A DNA stretch of 64,000 bases from Alteribacillus bidgolensis (GCF_002886255.1 NZ_KZ614149.1:186001-250000); one strand, 5' to 3'; positions 51,233 through 60,242 are shown, counted from the stretch's first letter. Made by a program: numbers and translations. The notes: generated from the letters alone by a model not told the origin.

Positions 51233-52169
51233 GACAAATAAACGTGTTCCTTTTGTTAAACACCGTAAAAAGTTCTTTTTGTTTTCTCTCGTCTTTACAC
51301 TGGCTGGAATTATTTTATTATCGACAGCAGGATTAAACCTCGGTATTGATTTTGAGAGCGGCTCAAAAGTAGAGGTATTGGCAGATGAAACATTGACAGA
51401 GGAAGAAGTTTATGAACAGTTTGCTGAAGCCGGAAGTGGATATGAGCCGGATGATGTAACGCTTGCCGGAGATAATAATGAAATGGCTTATGCGAGTTTT
51501 ATTGGTACGTTAGATCAAGCGGAAATAGCAGAAATTCAAAATTATTTTGTTGATCAATATGACAATGAACCAAGTGTGAGTACGGTTTCTCCCCAGGTTG
51601 GTCAAGAATTAGCTAAAAATGCTCTCATATCTGTGCTTATTGCTTCAATAGGGATCATTATTTATGTGAGTATTCGTTTCCAATTTTTATATGGTGTAGC
51701 GTCGATCGTTGCTTTACTGCATGACGCCTTTTTTATCATTGTTGTGTTTTCTATTGTGCAATTTGAAGTCAATGTACCATTTATTGCGGCGGTGTTAACA
51801 ATTGTAGGTTATTCTATCAACGATACAATAGTTACGTTTGACCGCATTAGAGAAAATATGAACGAAACAGAAGAAATAAAAACCTTTGATGATTTGGCCG
51901 AAGTCGTAGATGTGAGTTTGAATCAAACATTGACAAGGTCTATCAACACAGTGTTAACTGTTGTATTTGCTGCTGTTTGTATATTTCTTCTCGGCGGGGA
52001 AGCTATTCGATCCTTTTCTTTTGCTTTAGTTATAGGGTTGATAGCAGGTACCTATTCTTCATTGTTTTTAGCTTCTCAGTTATGGCTCGTTTGGAAATGG
52101 AAAAGCTTAGAACGTGAGAAGAACAAGCCGAAAAAAGAAGATCCAGAGGATTTAGAGCCTGAAGTATAG
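51222..52169 (+). CDS. secF: Protein-export membrane protein SecF (separate polypeptide)
   Basis: A 315-aa protein: one N-terminal helix, the P4 domain with LNLGIDFESGSKVEV, then five helices including VGYSINDTIVTFDRIREN and SLNQTLTRSINTVLTVVFA, the SecF signatures. It partners SecD. I chose the ATG at 51222, nine bases after AAGGAGA; an in-frame GTG at 51213 directly follows that site. It overlaps the secD end by 11 bases in another frame, so the split is natural and coupled. Confidence 0.94.
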   Translation: MNFKTNKRVPFVKHRKKFFLFSLVFTLAGIILLSTAGLNLGIDFESGSKVEVLADETLTEEEVYEQFAEAGSGYEPDDVTLAGDNNEMAYASFIGTLDQAEIAEIQNYFVDQYDNEPSVSTVSPQVGQELAKNALISVLIASIGIIIYVSIRFQFLYGVASIVALLHDAFFIIVVFSIVQFEVNVPFIAAVLTIVGYSINDTIVTFDRIRENMNETEEIKTFDDLAEVVDVSLNQTLTRSINTVLTVVFAAVCIFLLGGEAIRSFSFALVIGLIAGTYSSLFLASQLWLVWKWKSLEREKNKPKKEDPEDLEPEV

Positions 52170-52177
52170 TCTTTTAA

Positions 52178-52207
52178 AAGGTCATGGTACATACCATGGC
52201 TTTTTAA
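52178..52207 (+). terminator. Terminator of secDF
   Basis: Stem GGTCATGGTA / TACCATGGC with a two- to four-base loop, then TTTTTAATTG, nine bases after the secF stop. Confidence 0.85.
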
Positions 52208-52264
52208 TTGGTATAATTTAAAGGACATCTTTCGCTTAGGTACGTCTTAACTGGTGGTGGGAAA

Positions 52265-53161
52265 ATGGAAAACTATGAGGAACAGCGTTATAAAATGGTA
52301 AGAGTCGGAGCCCTGGTCGGTATTTTCGGTAACATTTTCCTGGCATTACTAAAAGGAATCGTTGGGTGGGCAGCAGAAAGCAGGGCATTAATTGCAGACG
52401 CAGTTCATTCTGCTTCAGATGTAGTAGGTTCTGTTGCTGTGTTAATAGGAATACGTGCAGCGAAGCTCCCGCCCGATAAAGATCATCCATATGGTCACGG
52501 GAAAGCAGAAACTGTAACATCTATTATTGTTGCTGTTTTACTTTTTATCGTAGGTTTCGAAATTGGTTTAGATGCGGTAAAGGATGCAGGTCATACTATT
52601 GTTATACCTAAGCCGGCAGCATTGTATGCTGTAGTTTTTTCTATTCTATTAAAAGAAATAATGTTTCGTTACAAGCATTTCTTGGGAAAAAAATATAGAA
52701 GTGAGGCACTTTTAACAGATGCATGGCATCATCGCTCAGATGTGTTTTCATCATTAGCTGCACTGTTAGGTATTGGCGCCTCTATTATAGGGGATCAATT
52801 AGGCATTTCCTGGTTATTATACGGCGATTTGGCTGCTGGTTTATTTGTAGCTGTATTAATTATGAAAATGGCGTGGAAATTAGGAGAAGAATCTATTCAC
52901 AATGCACTTGATCATGTATTACACCCAGAAGATACTGTTAAAATGCGGGAACAAGCTGAACAAATAAATGGTGTAATACAGATTGATGAATTTTTTGCAA
53001 GAGAACATGGTCACTATGTCATCGTGGATATAAAAATTGCGGTGGACCCTGGTATCACAGTGGAAGAAGGACACGCCATCGGAAAAAAGGTGAAAGAAAA
53101 ACTTTTACAAAATGAACACATAAAAGATGTTTTTATTCACATAAATCCATACGAAGGCTAA
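52265..53161 (+). CDS. Cation diffusion facilitator (metal efflux) protein
   Basis: A 298-aa CDF transporter: six helices in the first 210 residues with metal-site motifs HSASDVVGS and HHRSDVFSS (the H/D pairs of helices 2 and 5), then a cytoplasmic ferredoxin-like domain with INGVIQIDEF and HVxVDIKI-like VIVDIKIAVDPGITVEEGH. It exports divalent metal (Zn, Mn, Fe or Cd) against protons. GGTGGTGGG precedes the ATG. It starts the block leading to yrvD-recJ-apt, possibly one operon since yrvD follows at 22 bases. Confidence 0.88.
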   Translation: MENYEEQRYKMVRVGALVGIFGNIFLALLKGIVGWAAESRALIADAVHSASDVVGSVAVLIGIRAAKLPPDKDHPYGHGKAETVTSIIVAVLLFIVGFEIGLDAVKDAGHTIVIPKPAALYAVVFSILLKEIMFRYKHFLGKKYRSEALLTDAWHHRSDVFSSLAALLGIGASIIGDQLGISWLLYGDLAAGLFVAVLIMKMAWKLGEESIHNALDHVLHPEDTVKMREQAEQINGVIQIDEFFAREHGHYVIVDIKIAVDPGITVEEGHAIGKKVKEKLLQNEHIKDVFIHINPYEG

Positions 53162-53183
53162 GTCTTTGGAAAGGGGGAAGATA

Positions 53184-53510
53184 ATGAGGGGACAATCCGC
53201 GTTAATATTAGGATTTATTGCTGCTCTGGTTATCGCTGTTTTTGCAGTAATTAATGTTGATGGTGTAGAAGTAAACTATTTGTTTGGTTCTGCTGAATGG
53301 CCCTTAATTTTAGTGATACTTGGTTCTGTAGTGATGGGGGCTGTTATAGTTGGTTCTCTAGGTATGATTCGAGTATATCGATTGCAGCAGGAAGTGAAAC
53401 TCTGGAAGAAAAGAGCAGAACATTCTACAAGAGAGCAGGAAAATGCAAGAGGATCAGTTGAAGAAAACTCCGATTCCATTAAAAAAGGTGCGGCTTCCAA
53501 ACCAAAATAA
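53184..53510 (+). CDS. yrvD: LapA-domain small membrane protein (YrvD-like)
   Basis: A 108-aa protein with two helices (about 5-25 and 37-62) around VNYLFGSAEWPLILVILGSVVMG, typical of the LapA/YrvD family, and a charged C-terminal tail. ATG at 53184 with AAGGGGGAAG upstream. The neighbourhood yrvD-recJ-apt matches B. subtilis. Function unknown. Confidence 0.82.
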   Translation: MRGQSALILGFIAALVIAVFAVINVDGVEVNYLFGSAEWPLILVILGSVVMGAVIVGSLGMIRVYRLQQEVKLWKKRAEHSTREQENARGSVEENSDSIKKGAASKPK

Positions 53511-53588
53511 GAAGTTTATGTGAAAGGTATGTGACTGATTGTAACCCTTGACCCCCTTTAGTATAATGGGTGGGTCAGGGGTGGTTTT

Positions 53589-55964
53589 ATGTTGAGACCA
53601 AAAACGAGATGGGAATGCACAGAAGAGGAATTTAACGGAAATGAAGAATTACAACAAGAAATGAATCTATCTTCTTTGACTTCAAAAATTTTATGGACAA
53701 GAGGATATAAAAGTATAGATGAAGCAAAACAGTTTTTGAATACAGATATATCTCAAACGCACGACCCGTTTTTAATGGATGGAATGCAGCAGGCTGTTGA
53801 TAGAATAAGACAGGCTGTACAAAACGAGGAGAAAATTCTTGTATTCGGTGACTACGATGCAGATGGTGTTTCAAGCACGACTATTATGATCATGTTGTTA
53901 AAAGAATTAAAAGCTAATTTTGGGTGGTACATACCAAATAGATTTACAGAAGGATACGGACCGAACATTCCAGCACTGAAAACAGCAAGTGAAGAGGGAG
54001 CTTCACTAGTTATAACAGTAGACACTGGAATAGCAGCTGTGTCAGAAATAAGAGCAGCGACTGAAATGGGACTTGAGGTAATTGTTACGGACCATCACGA
54101 ACCGCCGCCAGAACTGCCTGAAGCCTACTCTATTGTAAACCCTAAAAAGCCAGGATGTCAGTATCCATTTAAAGAACTTGCAGGAGCGGGAATTGCTTTA
54201 AAGGTAGCACATGCAGTATTGGGTTATTTCCCAAAACATATGCTTGATATATTTACTTTAGGCACCATCAGTGATCTAGTACCTTTACTAGATGAAAACA
54301 GAGCAATGGTGAAAACTGGTTTAAAAGAACTTACTTTTTCTCAAAAGCCGGGAATACAAGCATTAAAAAGTATTTGTGGTATTGACGGGGAAGACATTCA
54401 AGAAGACCACGTCGGATTTGCAATGGGACCGCGAATAAATGCGGCAGGAAGAATGGAAGCGGCAGATCCAGCAGTTCATTTACTTACTGCTCAAAACCTA
54501 GAAGAAGCCAAGGAATGGGCTCATGTGATAGATGAATTAAACAAAGAACGCCAACAGATAGTCAATGAAATGACAAAAGAAGCGATAGAAGAAGTAGAAA
54601 CAAATTTTCCGCTAGACGAAAATAAAGTAATTGTTATTGGGAAAAAAGGATGGAACCCAGGGGTCATTGGCATCACCGCTTCAAGGTTAACAGAAAGGTT
54701 TTACCGCCCGGTCATTGTGTTAGCAATTGATGGAGAAACAGGGGAGGCAAAAGGTTCGGCCCGCAGTATTGAAGGTTTTGATATGTTTAAACAATTATCT
54801 AAAAACCGAGACCTGCTGCCGCATTTTGGAGGTCATCCCATGGCAGCAGGTCTTACGATGAGCATGCACGATATAGAAGAATTAAGAAGCCGGTTATGCA
54901 AACAAGCAGAAGAAGATGTAGAGGAAAGTGCTTTTATTCCAATGACCAAAATAGATCTGCCGATAGCTTTACAAGAAGTAACTGTTTCATCTTTAGAAGA
55001 AATGAGCAAACTTGCACCGTTTGGGGTAGGCAATCCTAAACCAATATTTATCATCAAAGATACAGAAATTACTTCTAAACGAAAAATAGGAAGTGAAAGA
55101 AATCATTTGAAAATGGAACTTGGCTGGGAAACGGTCCGTTTGGATTGTATAGGTTTTCGACTAGGACATTTAGAAGATGAATTAACAGAAAAAGCGACAG
55201 TTTCTGCTGTTGGAGAATTGTCTATTAATGAATGGAATGGCTTTCGAAAACCTCAATTATTTTTAAAGGATGTAGCTGTGAACACTTGGCAGTTATTCGA
55301 TAAAAGAAAAAATAGAAAAAGTCTAGAAGAGCAAATAAACCAATTGCCAGATGAAGAAACGGCTGTATTAATCTTTCAAGATAGTACATATTCAACGTTA
55401 TTGCCAATTTTGCAGAATAAGCAAGTACTATACAATACTAAGGAAAAAGAGGAGAAGATTTCAGCAGCTTACGTGGTGATTGCTGACATGCCTTCGTGTA
55501 TGTCTGAATTAGCTGATCACTTAGCACGTGTTAATAATGTGGAACGGCTTTATGCTTTTTTTGAAGAGAAAAATGAACTTTACTTTCAACCTACCCCAAC
55601 ACGCGATGATTTTAAGTGGTATTATGCATTTTTAAAAAAACGGGAAACATTCGATGTGCAAAAACACGGGGATGAATTAGCCAGAAGAAAAGGATGGCTT
55701 TCTGCATCGGTTACTTTCATGACAGAAGTGTTTTTTGAACTTGATTTTGTTACAATGAACAATGGTGTTGTTACTATTAATAAATCACCATCTAAAAAAG
55801 ATCTTACGAATTCTTTATATTATCAAAAACATATTCAAAAAAAACAAGCTGAACAAGAATTGTTATATTCTAGCTATAATGAATTGAAAGAGAAATTGGA
55901 GCCGTATATTTCGGATGTCTCTCTGAAAAATGATTTGAAGGAGAAGGTTGGCAATGGATTTTAA
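53589..55964 (+). CDS. recJ: Single-strand DNA exonuclease RecJ
   Basis: A 791-aa 5'-3' exonuclease of usual Bacillus length. DHH-family motifs: VFGDYDADGVSSTT, VDTGIAA, VTDHHEPPPELP, GTISDLVPL, GPRINAAGRMEAADPAV and a DHHA1 block with SIEGFDMFKQL and FGGHPMAAGLTM. A C-terminal OB/ReqJ-type extension follows (about 470-791). It acts in RecF-pathway repair. It overlaps apt by 11 bases. Confidence 0.96.
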   Translation: MLRPKTRWECTEEEFNGNEELQQEMNLSSLTSKILWTRGYKSIDEAKQFLNTDISQTHDPFLMDGMQQAVDRIRQAVQNEEKILVFGDYDADGVSSTTIMIMLLKELKANFGWYIPNRFTEGYGPNIPALKTASEEGASLVITVDTGIAAVSEIRAATEMGLEVIVTDHHEPPPELPEAYSIVNPKKPGCQYPFKELAGAGIALKVAHAVLGYFPKHMLDIFTLGTISDLVPLLDENRAMVKTGLKELTFSQKPGIQALKSICGIDGEDIQEDHVGFAMGPRINAAGRMEAADPAVHLLTAQNLEEAKEWAHVIDELNKERQQIVNEMTKEAIEEVETNFPLDENKVIVIGKKGWNPGVIGITASRLTERFYRPVIVLAIDGETGEAKGSARSIEGFDMFKQLSKNRDLLPHFGGHPMAAGLTMSMHDIEELRSRLCKQAEEDVEESAFIPMTKIDLPIALQEVTVSSLEEMSKLAPFGVGNPKPIFIIKDTEITSKRKIGSERNHLKMELGWETVRLDCIGFRLGHLEDELTEKATVSAVGELSINEWNGFRKPQLFLKDVAVNTWQLFDKRKNRKSLEEQINQLPDEETAVLIFQDSTYSTLLPILQNKQVLYNTKEKEEKISAAYVVIADMPSCMSELADHLARVNNVERLYAFFEEKNELYFQPTPTRDDFKWYYAFLKKRETFDVQKHGDELARRKGWLSASVTFMTEVFFELDFVTMNNGVVTINKSPSKKDLTNSLYYQKHIQKKQAEQELLYSSYNELKEKLEPYISDVSLKNDLKEKVGNGF

Positions 55965-56469
55965 AGATTATATCACTGTAGTAGAAAATTACCCTAAAGA
56001 AGGTATTCGATTTAAAGACATAACAACTTTAATGCAAAATGGAAAAGTCTATAAAAAAGCAATAAACGATATGACCGCTTTTGCTTCCAATCAAAATATA
56101 GATGTCGTTGTGGGACCGGAAGCTCGAGGTTTTGTAGTAGGCTGTCCGATTGCATACTCTCTTGGTAAAGGCTTTGTTCCTGTTCGTAAAAAAGGAAAAC
56201 TTCCTAGAGAAACAGTTGATGTGGAATATGGTCTTGAATATGGAAAAGATAGTCTTTCAATCCACAAAGATGCTATCCTTCCCGGGCAGAATGTTTTGAT
56301 TACAGATGACCTTCTTGCAACAGGTGGAACGGTAAATGCTACGGTAAAGTTAGTCGAAGACCTTGGCGGTAAAGTTGCTGGTCTGGCATTTATGATAGAA
56401 TTAAAATACTTAAACGGTCGAAAAAATCTTGATCAGTATAATATTTACTCCCTTGTTGAATTTGATTAA
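55954..56469 (+). CDS. apt: Adenine phosphoribosyltransferase Apt
   Basis: A 171-aa purine-salvage enzyme making AMP from adenine and PRPP. Blocks: YPKEGIRFKDITTLM, VVGPEARGFVVGCPIAY, and the PRPP loop VLITDDLLATGGTV. The ATG at 55954 sits ten bases after AAGGAG; the TTG two codons earlier is too close. The start lies inside recJ, so translation is coupled. Confidence 0.96.
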   Translation: MDFKDYITVVENYPKEGIRFKDITTLMQNGKVYKKAINDMTAFASNQNIDVVVGPEARGFVVGCPIAYSLGKGFVPVRKKGKLPRETVDVEYGLEYGKDSLSIHKDAILPGQNVLITDDLLATGGTVNATVKLVEDLGGKVAGLAFMIELKYLNGRKNLDQYNIYSLVEFD

Positions 56470-56608
56470 GGAATATAAAACAAATTATACTGTGTGAGGG
56501 TGCTGTTTGCGCTATACTGATTAATAAGCTTAATTATGTTGTATGAAGTGTCCGCAAAAAAACAATAATTCTTTCCAATGGAAAGAGTTATTCACTCCTA
56601 TTTTGATT

Positions 56609-56636
56609 AAGCTCGCCATTCGGCGAGTTTTTCTAA
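56609..56636 (+). repeat. Terminal hairpin related to the palindromic repeat, copy K
   Basis: CTCGCC ATT CGGCGAG followed by TTTTTCTAA: only the terminator-like end is kept. It may end the apt transcript, together with an upstream stem ATAATTCTTTCC / GAAAGAGTTATT (about 56563-56591). In the 569-base apt-relA gap the segment 56640-56885 shows nothing recognisable. Confidence 0.6.
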
Positions 56637-56887
56637 ATAAAAGACCGGCGTCTTCTACAGCACTTATTATTTTAGTAGCAGGTATATTCGTCCTTTTCTA
56701 GCTGTTAATAGAAACGTTTGCAATGGTAGAAAGTACATGTGATCTTTTAAAATAACTTCCGACCTGCGATGGACGGCGTAAGCATATTTATTTTCGAAGA
56801 TAAGAGAAGTCCTTTACATAAGCTGACATTATTCACATTGCAGGGATTTTTGTTCTTCTACAGTTAAAAAATGAGGCTGATCAATGG

Positions 56888-56946
56888 TATAAAGTAAAAC
56901 GACGGCATTCGTCATAGAAAATCGGCGACAAGCTGTGCTTTTTTAA
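56888..56946 (+). repeat. Degenerate palindromic repeat, copy L
   Basis: TATAAAGTAAAACGACGGC, then ATCGGCGACAAGCTGTG and CTTTTTTAA: same order of blocks as the family with several substitutions. About 90 bases before relA. Confidence 0.6.
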
Positions 56947-57038
56947 GCGCGTCAAGCTTCATAATACTTTACAGAACCATGAAACTTAAAGATAATATAA
57001 GGTAATAATGATTTTAGAAAGGCATGCAGGGTGATTCC

Positions 57039-59222
57039 ATGACCATCGATGAAGTGTTGGAAAAAGCTCAAAATTATTTGTCGAATGAAGACGTTTCTTT
57101 TTTGGAACGTGCATATAAATATGCAGAAAAATCTCATAGAGAACAGTATCGCAAATCAGGTGAGCCTTATATACTGCATCCTATTCAAGTCGCAGGCATC
57201 CTTATCGAACTTGAAATGGATCCTGATACGATAGCTGGAGCATTTTTACATGATGTCGTAGAAGATACGGAAGTGACCGTTGAGGAGCTGCAAGAGGCTT
57301 TTAATGAAGAGGTCGCAATGCTTGTTGACGGCGTAACGAAGCTGAAAAAAATTAAATATAAATCAAAAGAAGAGCAACAAGCAGAAAACCACCGCAAAAT
57401 GGTGGTGGCAATGGCCAAGGACATCAGAGTTATTTTAATTAAGCTGGCTGACCGTCTTCACAATATGCGAACTTTAAAACATCTGCCGCCGGAAAAGCAG
57501 CGCCGTATTTCAAATGAAACATTAGAAATTTTTGCTCCCTTAGCTCACCGTTTAGGGATTTCGACTATAAAATGGGAGCTTGAAGATACTGCATTAAGAT
57601 ATCTAGATCCTCAGCAATATTATCGTATTGTTAACTTAATGAAGCAAAAAAGAGCGGAACGAGAACAGTACATTGAAGAAGTTATTGATAATATAAAAGA
57701 TAGTATGGGAGATATTAATGTAGACCCAATTGAGATTTACGGCCGTCCTAAACACATTTACAGCATTTACAGAAAAATGGTCAAGCAAAAAAAGCAATTT
57801 AATGAGATTTATGATCTTTTGGCAGTTCGCATTATAGTAAAAAGCATTAAAGACTGTTATGCTGTTCTCGGCATTATACACACTTGCTGGAAGCCTATGC
57901 CTGGACGTTTTAAAGATTATATCGCTATGCCTAAAGCTAATATGTATCAATCTCTGCATACCACAGTTATCGGACCAAAAGGAGAACCGCTTGAAGTACA
58001 AATTCGTTCAGAAGAGATGCACCGTGTTGCTGAATTCGGGGTAGCTGCGCATTGGGCATATAAAGAAGGAAAAAATGTATCAGGAAAAAAATCGTTAGAA
58101 GATAAATTAACATGGTTCCGTGAGATTATCGAATGGCAAAATGACGCATCGGATGCACAGGAATTCATGGAATCCCTAAAAATCGATCTCTTCTCTGATA
58201 TGGTTTTTGTATTTACTCCAAAAGGGGATGTTATCGAGCTCCCAAGGGGTTCCGTTCCACTTGATTTTGCTTACCGCATTCATACAGAAATAGGAAACCG
58301 GACAATAGGAGCAAAAGTGAACGGTAAGATGGTTCCTCTTGATCATCGATTACACACAGGGGACATTGTTGAAATGTTAACATCTAAGCATTCATATGGG
58401 CCAAGTAAAGATTGGTTAAAGTTAACACAAAGTTCACATGCCAAAAATAAAATCAAACAATTCTTCAAAAAAGAACGCCGCGAAGAGAATATTCAAAAAG
58501 GCAAAGAAATGATAGAAAAAGAATTAAAGGCTCAAGACTTCGAAGCAAAAAACATTTTAACTGAGGAAAATATACAAGAAGCAGCTGATAAATTCAGTTT
58601 TAACGGTGAAGAAGATATGTTTGCGGCTGTAGGATATAACGGAGTCAGTCCAAAACAAATTGTTACCCGCCTTACAGAGAAACTGCGGCAGCAGCAAGAA
58701 AGAGAAGAAGAAGATAAATCTGTTGCTGAAGCAGTAAAAGATGTCTCGACACAAACTATATCTAAAAAGACGAATACGGGAGTTAAAGTAAAAGGGGTGG
58801 ATAACCTTCTCATACGCCTTTCTAAGTGCTGCAACCCTGTACCCGGTGATGAGATTATCGGTTTTATTACTAAAGGCCGAGGGGTTTCCATTCACCGCGT
58901 AGACTGCCCAAATGTAAATAATGAAGAAGCACAAAAGCGGTTACTCCCAGTAGAGTGGGAAGGTTCTAATGAAAAACGAAAAAATTACAGTGTAGATATT
59001 GAAATTACAGGGTATGATAGGCGCGGATTATTAAATGAAGTACTGCAGTCTGTTACGGAATCCCGTACTAACATCAGTGCTGTCAGCGGCCGTTCTGATA
59101 AAAATAAAATGGCAGTTATCGATATTACCATCTCAATCCACAATATTGATCACTTGCACCGAGTAGTAGAGAAAATAAAAAAATTACCTGATATTTATTC
59201 TGTTCGAAGAGTAATTCATTAA
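57039..59222 (+). CDS. relA: Bifunctional (p)ppGpp synthetase/hydrolase RelA (Rel)
   Basis: A 727-aa long-form Rel: HD hydrolase domain (AGAFLHDVVEDT near 70; LADRLHNMRTLKH), synthetase domain (RPKHIYSIYRKM; DLLAVRIIV; YKSLHT-like MYQSLHTTVIGP), TGS domain (VFTPKGDVIELPRGSVPLDFAY), conserved-Cys ZFD (LSKCCNPVPGDEI) and ACT domain (DRRGLLNEVLQ). It makes and destroys (p)ppGpp in response to uncharged tRNA on ribosomes. Start at the ATG at 57039, five bases after AGGGTGA; the ATG at 57024 lacks correct spacing. Confidence 0.96.
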   Translation: MTIDEVLEKAQNYLSNEDVSFLERAYKYAEKSHREQYRKSGEPYILHPIQVAGILIELEMDPDTIAGAFLHDVVEDTEVTVEELQEAFNEEVAMLVDGVTKLKKIKYKSKEEQQAENHRKMVVAMAKDIRVILIKLADRLHNMRTLKHLPPEKQRRISNETLEIFAPLAHRLGISTIKWELEDTALRYLDPQQYYRIVNLMKQKRAEREQYIEEVIDNIKDSMGDINVDPIEIYGRPKHIYSIYRKMVKQKKQFNEIYDLLAVRIIVKSIKDCYAVLGIIHTCWKPMPGRFKDYIAMPKANMYQSLHTTVIGPKGEPLEVQIRSEEMHRVAEFGVAAHWAYKEGKNVSGKKSLEDKLTWFREIIEWQNDASDAQEFMESLKIDLFSDMVFVFTPKGDVIELPRGSVPLDFAYRIHTEIGNRTIGAKVNGKMVPLDHRLHTGDIVEMLTSKHSYGPSKDWLKLTQSSHAKNKIKQFFKKERREENIQKGKEMIEKELKAQDFEAKNILTEENIQEAADKFSFNGEEDMFAAVGYNGVSPKQIVTRLTEKLRQQQEREEEDKSVAEAVKDVSTQTISKKTNTGVKVKGVDNLLIRLSKCCNPVPGDEIIGFITKGRGVSIHRVDCPNVNNEEAQKRLLPVEWEGSNEKRKNYSVDIEITGYDRRGLLNEVLQSVTESRTNISAVSGRSDKNKMAVIDITISIHNIDHLHRVVEKIKKLPDIYSVRRVIH

Positions 59223-59262
59223 AAATATATATAGCCAACATCAGAAAGGATAAGTTGTACGT

Positions 59263-59712
59263 ATGAAAGTAGTTGTTCAGCGTTCACAGAATGGAGAGTG
59301 TGTGGTAGAAGGAGAAATTACTGGATCTATTGATCACGGAATCGTCGCATTAGTAGGGTTTACTCACGACGATACTGAACAAGATCTAAAATGGATGGCA
59401 GATAAACTCATTCACTTAAGAATTTTTGAAGATGAAACGGGCAAAATGAATAAAGGACTCATGGATACGAACGGTAAAATACTGTCGATTTCTCAATTCA
59501 CTCTATATGGTGATTGCAAAAAGGGAAGACGTCCTAATTTTATGGAAGCTGCAAAGCCTGAAAAGGCAGAAGCATTATATAATCAATTTAATAAAATTAT
59601 TAAAGAAAAAGGTGTTGAAGTTGAAACTGGAAAATTTGGAGCAATGATGAATATCACCTTGACAAATGATGGTCCTGTTACTCTTATTTTAGAAAGCACT
59701 CCAAAAAAATAG
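59263..59712 (+). CDS. dtd: D-aminoacyl-tRNA deacylase Dtd
   Basis: A 149-aa homodimeric enzyme that removes D-amino acids from tRNA. Signature blocks are MKVVVQRSQNGECVV, LSISQFTLYGDCKKGRRPNF and NDGPVTLILES; the SQFTL and GPVTL motifs form the active site. AGAAAGGATAAG precedes the ATG. It follows relA by 40 bases and is probably co-transcribed with it. Confidence 0.95.
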   Translation: MKVVVQRSQNGECVVEGEITGSIDHGIVALVGFTHDDTEQDLKWMADKLIHLRIFEDETGKMNKGLMDTNGKILSISQFTLYGDCKKGRRPNFMEAAKPEKAEALYNQFNKIIKEKGVEVETGKFGAMMNITLTNDGPVTLILESTPKK

Positions 59713-59716
59713 CAGG

Positions 59717-59745
59717 TTGACAACAATCACCTACATTCGTATGAT
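59717..59745 (+). promoter_or_regulatory. Sigma-A promoter of the hisS-aspS T-box leader
   Basis: TTGACA, 17-base spacer, TATGAT, immediately after dtd. Expected start near 59752, just before the T-box leader begins. Confidence 0.8.
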
Positions 59746-59764
59746 AGATATCAGTTAATAAGAG

Positions 59765-60016
59765 TTAAGCTGATGAAGGAGAAAGTAGGCGGGAGATAAG
59801 TATACACAGAGAGGAACTGCAAGGGCTGAGAACAGTTCTATATACTTCCTGCTGAAAGACACTCTTTAGGCTCTGTTTCGAAAGCACTGGTTAGTAGGGA
59901 CAGACGTAAACCAGGCGTTAACTGTAGCAAGTGGAAGCACAAATTACTGCTTCAACCAGGGTGGTACCACGGGTGAAAACTCGTCCCTCGTTGTTTACGA
60001 GAGACGAGTTTTTTGT
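59765..60016 (+). ncRNA. T-box leader controlling hisS-aspS
   Basis: Stem I elements AGAGAGGAACTG ... GGGCTGAGAACAG are followed by the specifier region GCTGAAAGACACTC (59851-59864). The conserved T-box AGGGTGGTACCACGGGT is at 59958-59974, and the terminator stem AACTCGTCCCTCG / CGAGAGACGAGTT plus TTTTTTG is at 59978-60015. Uncharged tRNA pairs with specifier and T-box and prevents termination. The specifier contains GAC (Asp, 59858-59860) and CAC (His, 59860-59862), overlapping by one base, matching both downstream genes. Confidence 0.92.
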
Positions 60017-60045
60017 GTTATCAAAGAAAACAGAAGTTATAAGAG

Positions 60046-60242
60046 AAAGGGAACTGTCTCAAAAGATTAGTTCAAGGTGTATGTTCATCCAGCAGCGGAA
60101 ATATGCGGAAGTCCTGCTGAAATGGGCCCGTGTAAAGACTACGCAGTGAAGGATTTGCTTACGAGAAGGCTGAACCGCCGCCTGTGGAAAGCGAATATAT
60201 TCCAGTTGTGTTTGCGAGGAACAGGCTTATGGGAAAGCCCTT
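60046..60242. mobile_element. MITE-like element 2, between T-box terminator and hisS
   Basis: Left end AAAGGGAACTGTCTCAAAAG and right end TTATGGGAAAGCCCTT give imperfect terminal inverted repeats, and the interior includes CAGCGGAAATATGCGG and ATATTCCAGTTGTG, related to the element at 44403-44580. It has no convincing coding sequence. It forms part of the hisS 5' untranslated region. Confidence 0.6.

Noticed and set aside
56462..56491. TTGATT-N18-TATACT at the end of apt as a relA promoter
   Set aside because: The -35 is weak, it is over 500 bases from relA with decayed repeats between, and such matches are frequent in AT-rich DNA.
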